From assembly GCA_002702875.1 (NCBI GenBank), contig PACV01000051.1, positions 1-43,528 on the forward strand: a DNA stretch of 43,528 bases, written 5' to 3'. The position numbers were made by a program, and so were the translations under genes. Source of the stretch: Flavobacteriaceae bacterium. GTDB taxonomy: Bacteria > Bacteroidota > Bacteroidia > Flavobacteriales > Flavobacteriaceae. The notes under the pieces were generated by a model that saw only the letters and a program-made list of their open reading frames with translations, made no database searches and was not told the origin of the DNA. Numbering within the stretch: position 1 is the first letter of the stretch; each line of letters starts with the position of its first letter. This document shows positions 1 through 10,522 of this stretch, one piece after another.

Positions 1-501
1 AAATTTAATTCCTTTTCCCTTGTAAGGTTCAGGTTTTCTTAAAGATCTAATTTTTGCTGCAACAAATCCAACTAATTGCTTATCATGTGAACTTAATTTT
101 ATTATTGGATTTTTACCTTTTTCAGAAATAGTCTCAATTTTAACTTCAGGAGCAATATCGATAACTATATTATGTGAATAACCTAATGACAAATCAAGTA
201 ATTGACCTTGATTACTTGCTCTGTAACCAACTCCTACAAGTTCTAACTCTTTTGTGTAACCAACATTAACTCCTTGTACCATATTAAAAATTAAAGCTCT
301 GTAGAGTCCGTGCTTAGAACGATTTTCTTTAGATTCTGAATTTCTTTTTACTAATAAAATATTGTCATTAATTTCAATATTAACTCCAGTATAAGACTGA
401 GAAAGCTTACCCAGTTTTCCATCGACATGAATTTTATCAGGTTCAATAACAACTTTTACTTCTGATGGAATTTTAATTGGATTATTTCCTACTCTTGACA
501 T
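1..501 (-). CDS. rplF: 50S ribosomal protein L6, 3' end cut by window edge
   Basis: Large-subunit protein L6, which binds 23S rRNA near the factor-binding site. The reverse strand reads an open frame of 167 codons from the ATG at 499-501 to the left edge with no stop. The start MSRVGNNPIKIP and the late motif KPEPYKGKGIKF are typical of L6. About 10-15 residues are probably missing, since the family is near 180 aa. It starts 11 bases after the rpsH stop and is the last visible gene of the ribosomal operon, which should continue leftward with rplR, rpsE and others. Confidence 0.95.
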   Translation of the reverse strand, partial: MSRVGNNPIKIPSEVKVVIEPDKIHVDGKLGKLSQSYTGVNIEINDNILLVKRNSESKENRSKHGLYRALIFNMVQGVNVGYTKELELVGVGYRASNQGQLLDLSLGYSHNIVIDIAPEVKIETISEKGKNPIIKLSSHDKQLVGFVAAKIRSLRKPEPYKGKGIKF

Positions 502-512
502 AACTTATTAAT

Positions 513-914
513 TTAATAAACGTAACATATTAATTCACCACCTATTTTATTCTTCAAAGCAGCTTTTCCAGTCATTACACCTTTTGATGTAGAAACTATT
601 GAAATTCCTAAACCATTTAATATTCTTGGAATATTTTTTGTACCTGAGTACTTTCTTAGACCTGGTCTACTAATTCTTTGAATCTTTCTTATTACAGGTT
701 CATTTGTTAAACCATCATATTTTAAAGCAATTTTAATTATATCCTGGTTATCTTTTATTTCAACAATTTTATAACTCATAATGTAACCTTCATCAAATAA
801 AATTTTTGTTATTTCATTTTTCATTTTAGATGAAGGAATTTCAACAACTTTATGGCCAGTTAAACTAGCATTTCGAATTCTCGTTAAATAATCTGCAATT
901 GGATCTGTATACAT
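513..914 (-). CDS. rpsH: 30S ribosomal protein S8
   Basis: S8 binds the central domain of 16S rRNA and is an early assembly protein. The product (133 aa from this start) has the family's N-terminus YTDPIADYLTRIRNA and a C-terminal block GISIVSTSKGVMTG typical of S8. The open frame reaches 932, but that would overlap the end of rpsN and add six residues (MVKIKI) that S8 proteins lack. The ATG at 912-914 gives the usual length and an 11-base gap. No Shine-Dalgarno is visible, as at every gene in this operon. Confidence 0.97.
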   Translation of the reverse strand: MYTDPIADYLTRIRNASLTGHKVVEIPSSKMKNEITKILFDEGYIMSYKIVEIKDNQDIIKIALKYDGLTNEPVIRKIQRISRPGLRKYSGTKNIPRILNGLGISIVSTSKGVMTGKAALKNKIGGELICYVY

Positions 915-925
915 AATTTTTATTT

Positions 926-1195
926 TTACCAACTAGCTTTTGTAACTCCAGGTATCAAACCTTTATTAGCAATTTCTCTAAAAACAACCCTTGAAATGCC
1001 AAACTGTCTCATGTAGCCTTTGGGTCTACCAGTAAGCTTACATCTGTTGTGTAATCTAATAGGTGAAGCATTTTTTGGAAGTTTCTGAAGAGCTTCATAA
1101 TCTCCTGCCTTTTTTAAAGCTTTTCTCTTTGCTGCATATTTTGCAACAATTTTTTCTCTTTTAACTTCTCTTGCCTTCATTGATTCTTTTGCCAT
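926..1195 (-). CDS. rpsN: 30S ribosomal protein S14
   Basis: S14 sits in the head of the small subunit near the A site. The 89 aa product ends with the family block [15 protein letters not shown] and GVTKASW. It is the longer, zinc-free form: only one cysteine (NRCKLTGRP) is present, not the CxxC pairs of the zinc-binding 61 aa type. It lies between rplE and rpsH in standard spc order, with a 4-base gap to rplE. Confidence 0.97.
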   Translation of the reverse strand: MAKESMKAREVKREKIVAKYAAKRKALKKAGDYEALQKLPKNASPIRLHNRCKLTGRPKGYMRQFGISRVVFREIANKGLIPGVTKASW

Positions 1196-1199
1196 AATT

Positions 1200-1748
1200 C
1201 TATTTTTTAAACGGTAAACCCAATTCAGTTAATAATGATTTTGCTTCATCATCAGTTTTTGCTGATGTTACAAAAGTAATGTCCATTCCAGATATTTTGT
1301 TTACCTTATCAATATCTATTTCAGGAAAAATTATTTGTTCTGTAATTCCTAAATTATAATTTCCTCTCCCGTCAAAACCTTTAATTTTAACACCTTGGAA
1401 ATCTCTAACTCTAGGTAAAGATGCTGTTACTAACCTATCAAAAAACTCATACATCTTATCACCTCTAAGAGTAACTTTAGCTCCAATAGGCATTCCTTTT
1501 CTCAATTTAAACGAGGATACATCCTTTTTAGATAGTGTTTGAATTGCTTTTTGACCAGAAATTTTAGTTAACTCATCGACTGAATAATCGATTAACTTTT
1601 TGTCAGAAACAGCAGCACCTACACCTCTACTTAAAACAATTTTTAACAGCCTTGGAACTTGCATAACATTACTGTATTTATGCGTACTCTTTAAGCTAGG
1701 AATCACTTTCTCTTTAAATTCTTTTTTTAGCCTTGGTAGATAGTTCAT
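1200..1748 (-). CDS. rplE: 50S ribosomal protein L5
   Basis: L5 binds 5S rRNA and contacts P-site tRNA in the central protuberance. The 182 aa product has the expected length. It carries the conserved [18 protein letters not shown] block, [15 protein letters not shown], the RVRDFQGV stretch and the [19 protein letters not shown] motif. The start [11 protein letters not shown] is typical, and the gap to the rplX stop is only 2 bases. Confidence 0.97.
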   Translation of the reverse strand: MNYLPRLKKEFKEKVIPSLKSTHKYSNVMQVPRLLKIVLSRGVGAAVSDKKLIDYSVDELTKISGQKAIQTLSKKDVSSFKLRKGMPIGAKVTLRGDKMYEFFDRLVTASLPRVRDFQGVKIKGFDGRGNYNLGITEQIIFPEIDIDKVNKISGMDITFVTSAKTDDEAKSLLTELGLPFKK

Positions 1749-1750
1749 AC

Positions 1751-2062
1751 TTATAAAATTTCATTTGTTTTTTTTGCGTATCTCACCTTTTTCCCATCTT
1801 CAAACCTAAAACCAACCTTAGTTGACTCTCCATTAGGGGTAAGAAGAATTACGTTTGATATGTGAATTGGAGATTCAACTTCTTTAATTCCACCTTTGGG
1901 GTTTTGTGAATTTGGCTTTAAATGTTTTTTTACAATATTAATTCCCTCAACAATCAATTTGTTTTTCTCTTTTAATATCTTAACGACCTTACCCTCACTA
2001 CCTTTATGTTCTCCACAGATAACTTTAATCTTGTCTCCTTTTTTTATTTTAATCTTTTTCAT
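1751..2062 (-). CDS. rplX: 50S ribosomal protein L24
   Basis: L24 is an assembly initiator bound to 23S rRNA near the exit tunnel. The 103 aa product has an N-terminal KOW motif ([19 protein letters not shown]) followed by [10 protein letters not shown], and ends in the typical [10 protein letters not shown]. Its length matches the family. It sits between rplN and rplE with gaps of 6 and 2 bases, so it is certainly co-transcribed. Confidence 0.97.
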   Translation of the reverse strand: MKKIKIKKGDKIKVICGEHKGSEGKVVKILKEKNKLIVEGINIVKKHLKPNSQNPKGGIKEVESPIHISNVILLTPNGESTKVGFRFEDGKKVRYAKKTNEIL

Positions 2063-2068
2063 ACTAAA

Positions 2069-2437
2069 TTATAAAACTTCAGGTGCTAGTGAAATAATTT
2101 TCATAAACTTCTTTTCTCTTAACTCTCTGCCAACTGGGCCAAAAACACGTGTTCCACGCATTTCTCCAGTAGGATTCAATAAAACACATGCGTTATCATC
2201 AAATCTAATGTAAGAACCATCAATTCTTCTGATCTCTTTAGTTGTTCTAACAACAACTGCAGTTGAAACTTGCCCCTTTTTTATAGTTCCTGATGGTGAA
2301 GCCTGTTTAACTGATACAACAATTTTATCTCCAATTGAAGCATACCTTCTTTTGGTACCTCCTAGAACTCTGATGGTCAAAACTTCCTTTGCTCCAGAGT
2401 TATCCGCTACTTTTAATCTAGATTCTTGTTGTAACAT
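2069..2437 (-). CDS. rplN: 50S ribosomal protein L14
   Basis: L14 bridges the subunits and lies near the factor-binding site. The 122 aa product begins [19 protein letters not shown] and contains the conserved [15 protein letters not shown] and [20 protein letters not shown] blocks. The length is exactly that of most bacterial L14 proteins. It starts 3 bases after rpsQ stops. Confidence 0.98.
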   Translation of the reverse strand: MLQQESRLKVADNSGAKEVLTIRVLGGTKRRYASIGDKIVVSVKQASPSGTIKKGQVSTAVVVRTTKEIRRIDGSYIRFDDNACVLLNPTGEMRGTRVFGPVGRELREKKFMKIISLAPEVL

Positions 2438-2440
2438 AAT

Positions 2441-2704
2441 TTATTTAGCTCTTTCAATTATTTTAACTAATCTCCAACATTTATTCTTACTCATAGGTCT
2501 TGTTTCCATAATTCTAACAACATCTCCGTTTTTAGAATCGTTTTTTTCATCGTGGACTATATATTTTTTTGTTTTCAAAACAAATTTGCCATACATAGGG
2601 TGCTTTACTTTTTTTGTTTCAGAAACAACAATAGATTTTGTCATTTTATCACTTGTGACAACGCCAATTCTTTCCTTTCTTAAATTTCTATTGCTCTTGT
2701 TCAT
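2441..2704 (-). CDS. rpsQ: 30S ribosomal protein S17
   Basis: S17 is a primary 16S rRNA binding protein of the body of the small subunit. The 87 aa product shows the OB-fold pattern of the family: [19 protein letters not shown], then [10 protein letters not shown] and [10 protein letters not shown], and a late [16 protein letters not shown]. Its first 17 bases overlap the end of rpmC in another frame, so the two are probably translationally coupled. Confidence 0.97.
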   Translation of the reverse strand: MNKSNRNLRKERIGVVTSDKMTKSIVVSETKKVKHPMYGKFVLKTKKYIVHDEKNDSKNGDVVRIMETRPMSKNKCWRLVKIIERAK

Positions 2705-2909
2705 TATCTTTAAAATTAATTTTCATGTCTCTATTTACAATTGCTGTCTTTAACCTAGCAATATCTCTTCTCAAAAATTTAATTTGAATAGGATTTTCAA
2801 TAGGTGAAACTTTATGATTCATTTTTAAATCTTTTAATTTTTTGACTAATTCAACAATCTTTGTTTCAATATCTTCAATACTTAATTTGTCTATTTCTGC
2901 ATTTTTCAT
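2688..2909 (-). CDS. rpmC: 50S ribosomal protein L29
   Basis: L29 lies at the peptide exit tunnel and helps dock trigger factor and SRP. The 73 aa product starts [18 protein letters not shown] and has the two-helix pattern with [21 protein letters not shown]. It is about ten residues longer than the common 63-65 aa form. The extra acidic tail (FKDNEQEQ) is encoded where the gene overlaps rpsQ by 17 bases. Confidence 0.95.
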   Translation of the reverse strand: MKNAEIDKLSIEDIETKIVELVKKLKDLKMNHKVSPIENPIQIKFLRRDIARLKTAIVNRDMKINFKDNEQEQ

Positions 2910-2915
2910 AATAAA

Positions 2916-3335
2916 CTAATTTTCAAAATCTCTAGCAACAATGAATTTTGTTTTTACCGGTAATTTTTGAGCAGCTAATCTAAGTGCCTCCTTTGCAATA
3001 TCATGAGATACACCTGAAACCTCAAATAGAATTCTACCAGGTTTAACAACTGCAACAAAATACTCAGGCGCTCCTTTACCCTTACCCATTCTTACCTCCA
3101 ACGGCTTTTTAGTGATTGGTTTATCTGGAAAAACTTTAATCCAAAGCTGACCTTGCCTTTTCATAAACCTTGTCGCAGCAATTCTAGCTGCTTCAATTTG
3201 TCTAGATGTAATAAATTTGGAATCTAAAGACTTTATACCAAACATACCATTTGATAAATTAAATCCTCTGAACGAAATACCCTTCATTTTACCTTTTTGC
3301 GTTTTTCTATATTTAGTTCTTTTAGGTTGCAGCAT
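2916..3335 (-). CDS. rplP: 50S ribosomal protein L16
   Basis: L16 contacts A-site tRNA and is a late assembly protein. The 139 aa product begins [19 protein letters not shown] and contains [36 protein letters not shown] and the terminal block [16 protein letters not shown], all diagnostic. The length matches the family. There is a 5-base gap from rpsC and a 6-base gap to rpmC. Confidence 0.98.
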   Translation of the reverse strand: MLQPKRTKYRKTQKGKMKGISFRGFNLSNGMFGIKSLDSKFITSRQIEAARIAATRFMKRQGQLWIKVFPDKPITKKPLEVRMGKGKGAPEYFVAVVKPGRILFEVSGVSHDIAKEALRLAAQKLPVKTKFIVARDFEN

Positions 3336-3340
3336 AAATT

Positions 3341-4045
3341 TTATTTTCTTCTTTGTCTTGAATTATTTGAGTTTTGGGAAGACTTCTTTGTCATTCCTAC
3401 TAGCGGAGACAACTCCCTTTTACCATAAACCTCACCTTTCATTATCCAAACTTTAATTCCTAATCTACCATATGTCGTATGAGCTTCTACAACTGAATAA
3501 TCAATATCAGCTCTAAAAGTTGATAAAGGTATTCTACCTTCTTTATATGTTTCAGACCTTGCCATTTCAGCGCCATTAAGCCTACCAGATATTACAATTT
3601 TAATACCCTCAGAATTCATTCTCATTGCAGCAGCTATAGCCATTTTAATTGCTCTTCTGTATGAAATTCTACTTTCAATTTGTCTAGCAATACTCATACC
3701 AACTAATTTCGCATCTAGTTCTGGTCTTTTAATTTCAAAAATATTTATTTGAATTTCTTTTGAGGTAATTTTTTTTAATTCCTCTTTAAGCTTATCAACC
3801 TCTTGACCTGCTTTACCAATTATAATTCCCGGTCTGGCAGTTGTAATTGTTATAGTAATTAGTTTAAGGGTTCTCTCTATAATAATACTTGAAACACTAG
3901 CTTTGCTCAATCTGGCACTTATATATTTTCTAATCTTGTTATCTTCAACAAGTTTATCTCCATAATTATTACCTCCATACCAATTTGAGTCCCAGCCTCT
4001 AATTATTCCCAAACGATTTCCTATTGGATTAGTTTTTTGTCCCAT
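3341..4045 (-). CDS. rpsC: 30S ribosomal protein S3
   Basis: S3 forms part of the mRNA entry channel of the small subunit. The 234 aa product starts [21 protein letters not shown] domain follows ([16 protein letters not shown], about residues 70-90), then the C-terminal block [21 protein letters not shown] and [14 protein letters not shown]. The basic tail ending NNSRQRRK is short and lineage-variable. One base separates it from rplV. Confidence 0.98.
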   Translation of the reverse strand: MGQKTNPIGNRLGIIRGWDSNWYGGNNYGDKLVEDNKIRKYISARLSKASVSSIIIERTLKLITITITTARPGIIIGKAGQEVDKLKEELKKITSKEIQINIFEIKRPELDAKLVGMSIARQIESRISYRRAIKMAIAAAMRMNSEGIKIVISGRLNGAEMARSETYKEGRIPLSTFRADIDYSVVEAHTTYGRLGIKVWIMKGEVYGKRELSPLVGMTKKSSQNSNNSRQRRK

Positions 4046-4046
4046 A

Positions 4047-4451
4047 TTATTTGTTAGTGTTATTTGAACCTAAAATCATTGTAACATGATTTGATCTCTT
4101 TCTTATTCTATGAGCTCTTCCCTGTGGAGCAGGTCTCAATCTTTTAATCATACCTGCACTATCAACCCTTATCTCTTTTATAAAAAGAGAAGCATCAGAT
4201 ATGTCTTGATTTTCATTTTTTGCCTGCCAATTGGAAAGAGCAGACATCAAAAGTTTTTCAACGTATCTAGATGCTGATTTAGTATTAAATTTAAGAATAC
4301 CTAGTGCTTTTTCAACTGCTTTACCTCTTACTAAATCTGCAACAAGTCTCATTTTTCTTGGAGATATAGAACAATTATTCAGCTTTGCAAAAAATAAGTT
4401 TTTCTTATTTTCTTTGATTACGGCAGCTGTTTTTCTTTTTCTACTTCCCAT
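4047..4451 (-). CDS. rplV: 50S ribosomal protein L22
   Basis: L22 lines the nascent-peptide tunnel; its hairpin loop is the site of macrolide-resistance changes. From the ATG at 4451 the product is 134 aa, with [15 protein letters not shown] near the N-terminus and the loop motif [19 protein letters not shown] near the end. The open frame extends to 4580, but the added 43 residues would be encoded inside rpsS in another frame and match no L22 sequence. The 4451 start leaves a 7-base gap after rpsS. Confidence 0.96.
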   Translation of the reverse strand: MGSRKRKTAAVIKENKKNLFFAKLNNCSISPRKMRLVADLVRGKAVEKALGILKFNTKSASRYVEKLLMSALSNWQAKNENQDISDASLFIKEIRVDSAGMIKRLRPAPQGRAHRIRKRSNHVTMILGSNNTNK

Positions 4452-4458
4452 GATATAA

Positions 4459-4737
4459 TTACTTAACACCTTTATTTTTTGCTCCTGAATGACCTCTGAA
4501 TGATCTGGTTGGAGAAAATTCGCCAAGTTTATGACCAACCATATTTTCACTAATGTAAACCGGTATGAATTGTTTACCATTATGGACTGCTATTGTTTGA
4601 CCAACAAAGTCAGGGGTAATTAATGACGATCTAGACCATGTTTTTATTACAGTTTTTTTTGATGACTCAGAGTTTGCCAAAACCTTTTTTAGTAAACTAT
4701 GATGAACATATGGTCCTTTTTTTAGTGATCTAGACAT
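4459..4737 (-). CDS. rpsS: 30S ribosomal protein S19
   Basis: S19 sits in the head of the small subunit and contacts S13. The 92 aa product begins [19 protein letters not shown] and has the conserved [36 protein letters not shown] and [12 protein letters not shown] blocks. Its length is standard. It is placed between rplB and rplV as in all S10 operons. Confidence 0.98.
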   Translation of the reverse strand: MSRSLKKGPYVHHSLLKKVLANSESSKKTVIKTWSRSSLITPDFVGQTIAVHNGKQFIPVYISENMVGHKLGEFSPTRSFRGHSGAKNKGVK

Positions 4738-4740
4738 ATA

Positions 4741-5565
4741 TTATTTATTTTTTCTTTCTAAAATTAATTTTGAACTTATTTTTTTCTTTGACCTTGTTCT
4801 AAATCCTTTTGCTGGAACTCCATTTTTTGATCTTGGATGACCTCCAGAGGCTCTACCCTCACCTCCTCCCATCGGATGATCGACTGGATTCATTGCAACA
4901 GGTCGGGTTCGAGGTCTTTTTCCTAGCCATCTAGACCTGCCAGCTTTACCTTTAATAATTAATTGATTGTCAGAATTTGAAACTGTTCCAATTGTAGCAA
5001 AACAAGTCTTCAAGATTAGTCTTGTTTCACCTGATGGTAATTTGATAGTAGCATATTTTCCATCTCTTGCCATTAATTGAGCAAAAGTTCCAGCACTTCT
5101 TGCTATTGATGCACCTTTTTTAGGTTTTAATTCAATACAAGAAATAATTGTACCTAACGGTATAGAGGAAAGGGGCATTGCATTACCAATATCAGGAGAT
5201 ACATTTTGACCAGAAATAATTTTCTGTCCAACTTTTAGTCCATTTTGAGCAATTATATACCTTTTTTCATCGTCAGTGTATTTAACTAAAGCAATGAAAG
5301 CAGTTCTGTTAGGATCATATTGAATAGAAACAATTTGACCTTCAATTTCAAATTTGTTTCTTTTAAAATCAATTTCTCTATATCTTCTTTTATGACCTCC
5401 TCCCCTGTGGGGCACAGTCATTTTACCACTGTTGTTTCTTCCGCCAGTTTTTTTCAAAAATCTCAGAAGACTTTTTTCAGGTTTAGAAACTGTAATTGCG
5501 TCAAAACCATTTACAATAGTGAATCTTTGAGCGGGAGTTACAGGTTTTAATTTTCTAACAGTCAT
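4741..5565 (-). CDS. rplB: 50S ribosomal protein L2
   Basis: L2 is required for subunit joining and peptidyl-transferase activity. The 274 aa product has the RNA-binding block [20 protein letters not shown] and the C-terminal [18 protein letters not shown], which includes the invariant histidine near the catalytic centre. The C-terminus is rich in lysine and arginine. The start [15 protein letters not shown] is typical of Bacteroidota. Confidence 0.98.
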   Translation of the reverse strand: MTVRKLKPVTPAQRFTIVNGFDAITVSKPEKSLLRFLKKTGGRNNSGKMTVPHRGGGHKRRYREIDFKRNKFEIEGQIVSIQYDPNRTAFIALVKYTDDEKRYIIAQNGLKVGQKIISGQNVSPDIGNAMPLSSIPLGTIISCIELKPKKGASIARSAGTFAQLMARDGKYATIKLPSGETRLILKTCFATIGTVSNSDNQLIIKGKAGRSRWLGKRPRTRPVAMNPVDHPMGGGEGRASGGHPRSKNGVPAKGFRTRSKKKISSKLILERKNK

Positions 5566-5570
5566 ATTAA

Positions 5571-5864
5571 TTACTTATTGTTTTCATAAAAATCAATTGA
5601 ATCACCTTCAATTAGTTTAACAATAGCTTTCTTGAAACTATTTGACTTAGATTTCTGCATACCATTCTTAGTATATTTAATTTTTCTTTCAGGTCCATAG
5701 TTCATTGTTCTAACTCTTTCTACTGAAACTCCATAGTATGACTCAACTGCACTCTTAATTTGGATTTTATTAAAAGATTTGTCTACCATAAATGTATAAA
5801 GGCTATTCATCTCACTTTCTTGAGATGTTTTTTCAGTTATTATTGGTTTAAGAAACACATCCAT
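5571..5864 (-). CDS. rplW: 50S ribosomal protein L23
   Basis: L23 is at the tunnel exit and is the main docking site for trigger factor and SRP. The 97 aa product starts [20 protein letters not shown] and has [19 protein letters not shown] followed by [14 protein letters not shown], the expected family pattern. It is separated by 5 bases from rplB and 4 bases from rplD. Confidence 0.97.
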   Translation of the reverse strand: MDVFLKPIITEKTSQESEMNSLYTFMVDKSFNKIQIKSAVESYYGVSVERVRTMNYGPERKIKYTKNGMQKSKSNSFKKAIVKLIEGDSIDFYENNK

Positions 5865-5868
5865 ATAA

Positions 5869-6498
5869 TTAATTTAAAATAGACTCAATTTTACTAATAG
5901 AACTTTCAAAAAAAACTACACTTGACGAATTCATGATTCTATAACTATTTAATTCAGAGAATATTACAGCATTAGAATTTTTAAAATTTCGCGATGACAA
6001 ATATACATTATTATTTGGCTCACCAAATACCAATAATGATTTTTTATCATAAATTCCTAAGGATTTCAAAAAACCTATGTAATCTTTAGTTTTAGGACTT
6101 TTGAAATTAAAATCCTCGACTACATAAATTTCTTTATCTTTTGCTTTGAGTGATAATGCAGATCTTCTAGCAATAATTTTTACTTTTTTGTTGACTTTCA
6201 TTGAATAGTCTCTAACTCTAGGACCAAAAATTCTACCACCACCCCTAAATATGGGATTCTTAATACTACCTGCTCTTGCAGTACCAGTTCCTTTTTGTTT
6301 TTTTATTTTCCTGGTGCTACCCTTAACATCTGACCTTTCTTTTGTTTTATGAGAACCTTGACGTTTATTAGCTAAATGCCCTTTAACATCTAAATATAAA
6401 GCATGCCTGTTTGGATCAGACTGGAAAATAGTTTTAGACAATTTAATTTTTCTCCCAGTATCCTTGCCTTTTATATTTAAAATATTTATTTCTATCAT
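5869..6498 (-). CDS. rplD: 50S ribosomal protein L4
   Basis: L4 lines the exit tunnel and in some bacteria also represses its own operon. From the ATG at 6498 the product is 209 aa. It contains the basic loop [20 protein letters not shown] with [14 protein letters not shown], the region near the tunnel constriction. The longer open frame to 6540 adds 14 residues not seen in L4 and would run into rplC. With the chosen start, the ATG overlaps the rplC TGA in an ATGA junction, which suggests translational coupling. Confidence 0.96.
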   Translation of the reverse strand: MIEINILNIKGKDTGRKIKLSKTIFQSDPNRHALYLDVKGHLANKRQGSHKTKERSDVKGSTRKIKKQKGTGTARAGSIKNPIFRGGGRIFGPRVRDYSMKVNKKVKIIARRSALSLKAKDKEIYVVEDFNFKSPKTKDYIGFLKSLGIYDKKSLLVFGEPNNNVYLSSRNFKNSNAVIFSELNSYRIMNSSSVVFFESSISKIESILN

Positions 6499-7109
6499 TT
6501 TTGTATAATTACGTATGAATTTTTTGGACCAGGGACACAACCCTTAACTAAAATTACATTATCCTCTGGAACAACTTTTAATACCAAAAGATTGATGACT
6601 TTTACTTTTTTATTACCAGTTTGACCAGCCATTCTCATTCCTTTGAATACTCTTGCAGGATATGATGCAGCACCTATTGAACCTGGAGCTCTTAATCTAT
6701 TATGCTGACCATGAGTTGATTGACCAACACCAGCAAAACCATGTCTTTTAACAACACCTTGGAAGCCCTTTCCTTTAGAGATCCCTGAAATATCTACATA
6801 TTCCCCCTCAGAAAAATGATCAACATTTACAATATCTCCGAGCTTGAGAGTAGAGTTAGCCCAGGTAAATTCTTTGAATTTCTTTTTTATGGGAGAATTT
6901 GACTTCTTTAGGTGTCCCGATTTAGATTTAGTTATATTTTTTGATTTAGCATGATCAAAACCTAACTGAATTGAGGAATAACCGTCTTTTTCAATTGTTT
7001 TAATTTGAGTAACAGAGCAAGGACCAGCTTCAATTAAAGTACAAGGAATATTTTTTCCCTCAAGAAATAGACTTGTCATACCAATTTTTTTTCCAATTAT
7101 CCCTGACAT
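6495..7109 (-). CDS. rplC: 50S ribosomal protein L3
   Basis: L3 is an assembly initiator whose loop reaches toward the peptidyl-transferase centre. The 204 aa product begins [15 protein letters not shown] and contains [34 protein letters not shown] and [13 protein letters not shown], which form the conserved core. The C-terminus ends with the family's [15 protein letters not shown]. It ends in a 4-base ATGA overlap with rplD. Confidence 0.98.
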   Translation of the reverse strand: MSGIIGKKIGMTSLFLEGKNIPCTLIEAGPCSVTQIKTIEKDGYSSIQLGFDHAKSKNITKSKSGHLKKSNSPIKKKFKEFTWANSTLKLGDIVNVDHFSEGEYVDISGISKGKGFQGVVKRHGFAGVGQSTHGQHNRLRAPGSIGAASYPARVFKGMRMAGQTGNKKVKVINLLVLKVVPEDNVILVKGCVPGPKNSYVIIQK

Positions 7110-7114
7110 AAATT

Positions 7115-7420
7115 TTAAACTTTTATTTCAACTTCTACTCCACTTGGTAACTCCAATTTCATTAAAGCATCAATGGTCTTAGAGGAAGAGCTATATATAT
7201 CTAACAATCTTTTGTAAGAACATAATTTAAATTGCTCTCTTGATTTCTTATTTACATGGGGTGATCTTAAAACTGTAAATATTTTTTTATGAGTTGGAAG
7301 TGGTATTGGTCCAGTAACAACTGCTCCAGTTGTTTTAACAGTTTTAAGTATTTTATCAGCAGATTTATCAACTAAATTATAATCGTAAGATTTTAATTTT
7401 ATTCTAATTTTTTGACTCAT
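7115..7420 (-). CDS. rpsJ: 30S ribosomal protein S10
   Basis: S10 is in the 30S head and also serves as the NusE transcription antitermination factor. The 101 aa product starts [20 protein letters not shown] and has [32 protein letters not shown] and [16 protein letters not shown], all conserved. It follows fusA after 17 bases with no promoter box visible, so the str and S10 clusters are joined here and there is no tuf between them. Confidence 0.98.
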   Translation of the reverse strand: MSQKIRIKLKSYDYNLVDKSADKILKTVKTTGAVVTGPIPLPTHKKIFTVLRSPHVNKKSREQFKLCSYKRLLDIYSSSSKTIDALMKLELPSGVEVEIKV

Positions 7421-7437
7421 GATAAAAATTTATTAGA

Positions 7438-9561
7438 TTATTCGCTGCCTTTAATTTCTGATATAACATCACTAGATATATTTGAGGGTGTTTCCATGTA
7501 ATGAGAAAACTCCATTGTTGAAGTTGCTCTTCCAGAGGATAAAGTTCTTAATGCAGTAACATAACCAAACATTTCCGATAAAGGAACTTCAGCCTTAACA
7601 ACTTTTGATCCAGCCCTGTCATCCATTGAATTAACCTGACCTCTTCTTCGATTTAGGTCTCCAACTATATCTCCCATATTCTCTTCTGGTGTAAGAACTT
7701 CAAGTTTCATAATTGGTTCCATAATTACTGCTTTAGCTAATTTAGCAGATTCCTTAAAACCTAATTTAGCTGCCAATTCAAAAGACAATGAGTCTGAATC
7801 AACTGGATGGAATGACCCGTCTTTAAGAGTAACCTTCATTGAATCAACTTCAAATCCAGCAAGAGGTCCGTTCTTCATAGAATCTTTAAAACCTTTTTCA
7901 ACTGAAGGGATATATTCCTTAGGTATATTTCCTCCCTTAATCTGATTAACAAACTCTAGCCCTGTTTTTCCATCATCAGCTGGCTCGATTGTGAAAACAA
8001 TATCTGCAAACTTTCCTCTACCTCCAGTTTGTTTCTTGTAAATTTCTCTATGGTCAGCAGCAGAGGTTAATGCTTCTTTGTACTCAACTTGTGGCTTACC
8101 TTGATTTACTTCAACTTTAAACTCTCTTTTTAGCCTATCTACAATGATGTCTAAATGTAATTCACCCATTCCAGAGATAACGGTCTGACCAGAAGCCTCA
8201 TCTGTCTTAACTTGAAAGGTAGGGTCTTCTTCAGCAAGTTTTGCAAGTGACATTCCTAATTTATCAACATCAGCTTTAGTTTTTGGTTCAACCGCAATAC
8301 CAATAACAGGATCAGGAAAATTCATACTTTCCAAAATAATTGGACTTTTTTCAGCAGATAGAGTATCTCCAGTTTTAATATCCTTGAAACCAACAGCAGC
8401 ACCAATATCACCAGCACTAATTGATTCAATAGCATTCTGTTTATTTGAATGCATCTGATAAATTCTAGAGATTCTTTCCTTATTTCCTGTTCTGTTATTC
8501 AAAACGTATGAACCAGCATCTAATTTACCTGAATAAGCCCTAAAAAAAGCTAATCGACCAACATAAGGGTCAGTTGCAATTTTAAAAGCTAGAGCAGAAA
8601 ATGGTTCTGATTCAGCTGGTTTTCTTGAAATTTCTTCATCTGAGTCTGGTTTTGTACCAATAATAGCATCCTTATCTTCAGGTGAAGGGAGATATCTACA
8701 TACGCAATCTAACAAAAACTGGACTCCCTTGTTTTTGAAAGCTGATCCACAAACCATTGGAATTATACTACTATCCTGAGTTGCAGCTCTAAGAGCTGAG
8801 TGAACCTCATCTTCAGTTATAGAATCTGGATCATCAAAAAACTTTTCGAGTAATACTTCATCATATTCTGCAACAGCTTCAATTAGTTGGGCTCTATATT
8901 TTTTTGATTCTTCAATTAGGTTTTCAGGAATGTCAACAATATCGAAAGTTGATCCATAATTTTCATCATGCCATATTATTGCTCTATTTTTTACCAAATC
9001 AACAATTCCTTTAAAATCTTCCTCATCACCAATGTTAAGAACAATTGGTACTGCATTAGATTTTAGCATGTCCTTTACTTGATTACATACATTTATAAAA
9101 TTGGAACCTTGTCTATCCATTTTGTTAACAAAACCAATTCTTGGAACCTTATAGTTGTCAGCGAGCCTCCAATTTGTTTCGGATTGAGGCTCAACTCCGT
9201 CAACTGCAGAAAACAGAAAAACTAATCCATCTAAAACCCTTAGAGATCTATTAACTTCTACAGTAAAATCTACATGACCTGGAGTATCAATAATGTTGAA
9301 ATGATATGATTTTGCATCAGGTAAAGGTTTACCTTGTTCAGTTGGAAAATCCCAATTGCATGTAGTAGCTGCTGATGTTATAGTTATACCTCTTTCTTGT
9401 TCTTGCTCCATCCAATCCATGGTGGCAGCTCCGTCATGAACTTCACCAATTTTATGACTTACACCAGTGTAAAACAAAATTCTTTCAGTGGTTGTAGTTT
9501 TTCCTGCATCAATATGAGCAGCTATTCCGATATTTCTTGTAAATTTTAGGTCTCTTGCCAT
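7438..9561 (-). CDS. fusA: Elongation factor G
   Basis: EF-G is the GTPase that drives ribosomal translocation and, with RRF, ribosome recycling. The 707 aa product is full length. The GTP-binding domain shows [15 protein letters not shown] (P-loop, about residues 15-30), EQERGITI in switch [10 protein letters not shown] and NKMD. Domain II follows (about residues 300-410, with [14 protein letters not shown]), then domains III-V, including [15 protein letters not shown] and the [12 protein letters not shown] end. It lies between rpsG and rpsJ, the usual Bacteroidota order. The catalytic histidine is in DTPGHVD. Nothing suggests a specialised paralogue. Confidence 0.98.
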   Translation of the reverse strand: MARDLKFTRNIGIAAHIDAGKTTTTERILFYTGVSHKIGEVHDGAATMDWMEQEQERGITITSAATTCNWDFPTEQGKPLPDAKSYHFNIIDTPGHVDFTVEVNRSLRVLDGLVFLFSAVDGVEPQSETNWRLADNYKVPRIGFVNKMDRQGSNFINVCNQVKDMLKSNAVPIVLNIGDEEDFKGIVDLVKNRAIIWHDENYGSTFDIVDIPENLIEESKKYRAQLIEAVAEYDEVLLEKFFDDPDSITEDEVHSALRAATQDSSIIPMVCGSAFKNKGVQFLLDCVCRYLPSPEDKDAIIGTKPDSDEEISRKPAESEPFSALAFKIATDPYVGRLAFFRAYSGKLDAGSYVLNNRTGNKERISRIYQMHSNKQNAIESISAGDIGAAVGFKDIKTGDTLSAEKSPIILESMNFPDPVIGIAVEPKTKADVDKLGMSLAKLAEEDPTFQVKTDEASGQTVISGMGELHLDIIVDRLKREFKVEVNQGKPQVEYKEALTSAADHREIYKKQTGGRGKFADIVFTIEPADDGKTGLEFVNQIKGGNIPKEYIPSVEKGFKDSMKNGPLAGFEVDSMKVTLKDGSFHPVDSDSLSFELAAKLGFKESAKLAKAVIMEPIMKLEVLTPEENMGDIVGDLNRRRGQVNSMDDRAGSKVVKAEVPLSEMFGYVTALRTLSSGRATSTMEFSHYMETPSNISSDVISEIKGSE

Positions 9562-9575
9562 AACTGATAATTGAA

Positions 9576-10055
9576 TTAAAATCTAAAATGTGAGAAAGCT
9601 TTATTTGCTTCAGCCATTTTATGCGTATCAACTCTTTTTTTAACAGCAGCACCTTCCTCTTTAAATGCAGCTAAAATCTCATTTGCAAGCTTAAGTGCCA
9701 TTGATTTATCATTTCTTTTTCTTGACACATTAATTAACCATTTCATGGCTAATGATACTTTTCTATCAGGTCTAATTTGCATAGGTATTTGAAAAGTAGC
9801 ACCACCAACCCTTCTACTTCTAACCTCAACATGAGGCATAACATTAGAAAGAGCATCTTTCCATACCTCTAATGGGGTTTTTTCAATATCCTTTTCCAAT
9901 TTCTCAGATAAAATATCTAATGCGTCATAAAATATTTTGTAGGCAAGAGATTTTTTTCCATCAAGCATTAACATATTTACAAATCTTGTAACTAAAGTAT
10001 CATTAAACTTTGGGTCTGGTAATAAGGATTTTTTTTTAGCCTGACTTTTTCTCAT
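9576..10055 (-). CDS. rpsG: 30S ribosomal protein S7
   Basis: S7 nucleates assembly of the 30S head and touches E-site tRNA. The 159 aa product begins [19 protein letters not shown] and has [39 protein letters not shown] and [14 protein letters not shown], matching the family in order and length. Nine bases separate it from rpsL and 14 from fusA. Confidence 0.98.
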   Translation of the reverse strand: MRKSQAKKKSLLPDPKFNDTLVTRFVNMLMLDGKKSLAYKIFYDALDILSEKLEKDIEKTPLEVWKDALSNVMPHVEVRSRRVGGATFQIPMQIRPDRKVSLAMKWLINVSRKRNDKSMALKLANEILAAFKEEGAAVKKRVDTHKMAEANKAFSHFRF

Positions 10056-10064
10056 TTTTGTTTA

Positions 10065-10442
10065 CTATTTTTTCTTAGGTTTCTTTGCTCCATACTTTGA
10101 TCTTCGTTGAAGTCTACCTTCTACACCTGCTGTGTCAAGTGCACCTCTGACTATGTGATACCTAACACCAGGAAGATCTTTTACTCTTCCTCCTCTTACT
10201 AAGACTATTGAATGCTCTTGAAGATTATGACCTTCACCTGGGATGTAAGCATTAACCTCTTTTTCATTAGTCAATCTAACTCTTGCAACTTTTCTCATAG
10301 CAGAGTTTGGTTTTTTAGGGGTTGTGGTGTAAACCCTTGTACAAACTCCCCTCTTTTGAGGACTAGAATTTAAAGCAGCAGATTTACTTTTTTTAGAAGC
10401 CGAAAATCTACCTTTTCTCACTAATTGAGCAATTGTTGGCAT
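10065..10442 (-). CDS. rpsL: 30S ribosomal protein S12
   Basis: S12 lies at the decoding centre and controls translational accuracy. The 125 aa product has the universal [20 protein letters not shown] and [16 protein letters not shown] blocks. The lysines at positions 43 and 88, whose substitution gives streptomycin resistance in many bacteria, are both unchanged. It is the first gene of the operon. The only upstream signal is a TACCTTTGC promoter box 21 bases before the ATG, and no Shine-Dalgarno is present. Confidence 0.98.
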   Translation of the reverse strand: MPTIAQLVRKGRFSASKKSKSAALNSSPQKRGVCTRVYTTTPKKPNSAMRKVARVRLTNEKEVNAYIPGEGHNLQEHSIVLVRGGRVKDLPGVRYHIVRGALDTAGVEGRLQRRSKYGAKKPKKK

Positions 10443-10463
10443 TTAAACTAATTTTAAGGCGAG

Positions 10464-10471
10464 CAAAGGTA
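10464..10471 (-). promoter_or_regulatory. -7 promoter box (TACCTTTG) of the ribosomal operon
   Basis: The reverse strand reads TACCTTTGC here, a full match to the Bacteroidota -7 consensus TAnnTTTG with the common following C. It lies 21 bases upstream of the rpsL ATG, so transcription would start about 14 bases before the gene. A clear -33 TTG element at the usual distance is not visible. The match to the rest of the ribosomal operon's needs is good, but the start site itself is inferred. Confidence 0.7.
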
Positions 10472-10522
10472 AAAATTTTTTTAATTAATTAAGTGCTTTT
10501 TGACTTAAAATCTGTTATAAAT

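Noticed and set aside
2352-2753. 133 aa plus-strand frame opposite rplN, rpsQ and rpmC
   Set aside because: Its composition follows from reverse reading of lysine-rich ribosomal genes; no family features, and the sense genes are certain.
4452-4580. N-terminal extension of L22 to the longest frame
   Set aside because: The extra codons lie within rpsS in another frame and encode nothing like L22; the internal ATG gives a normal protein.
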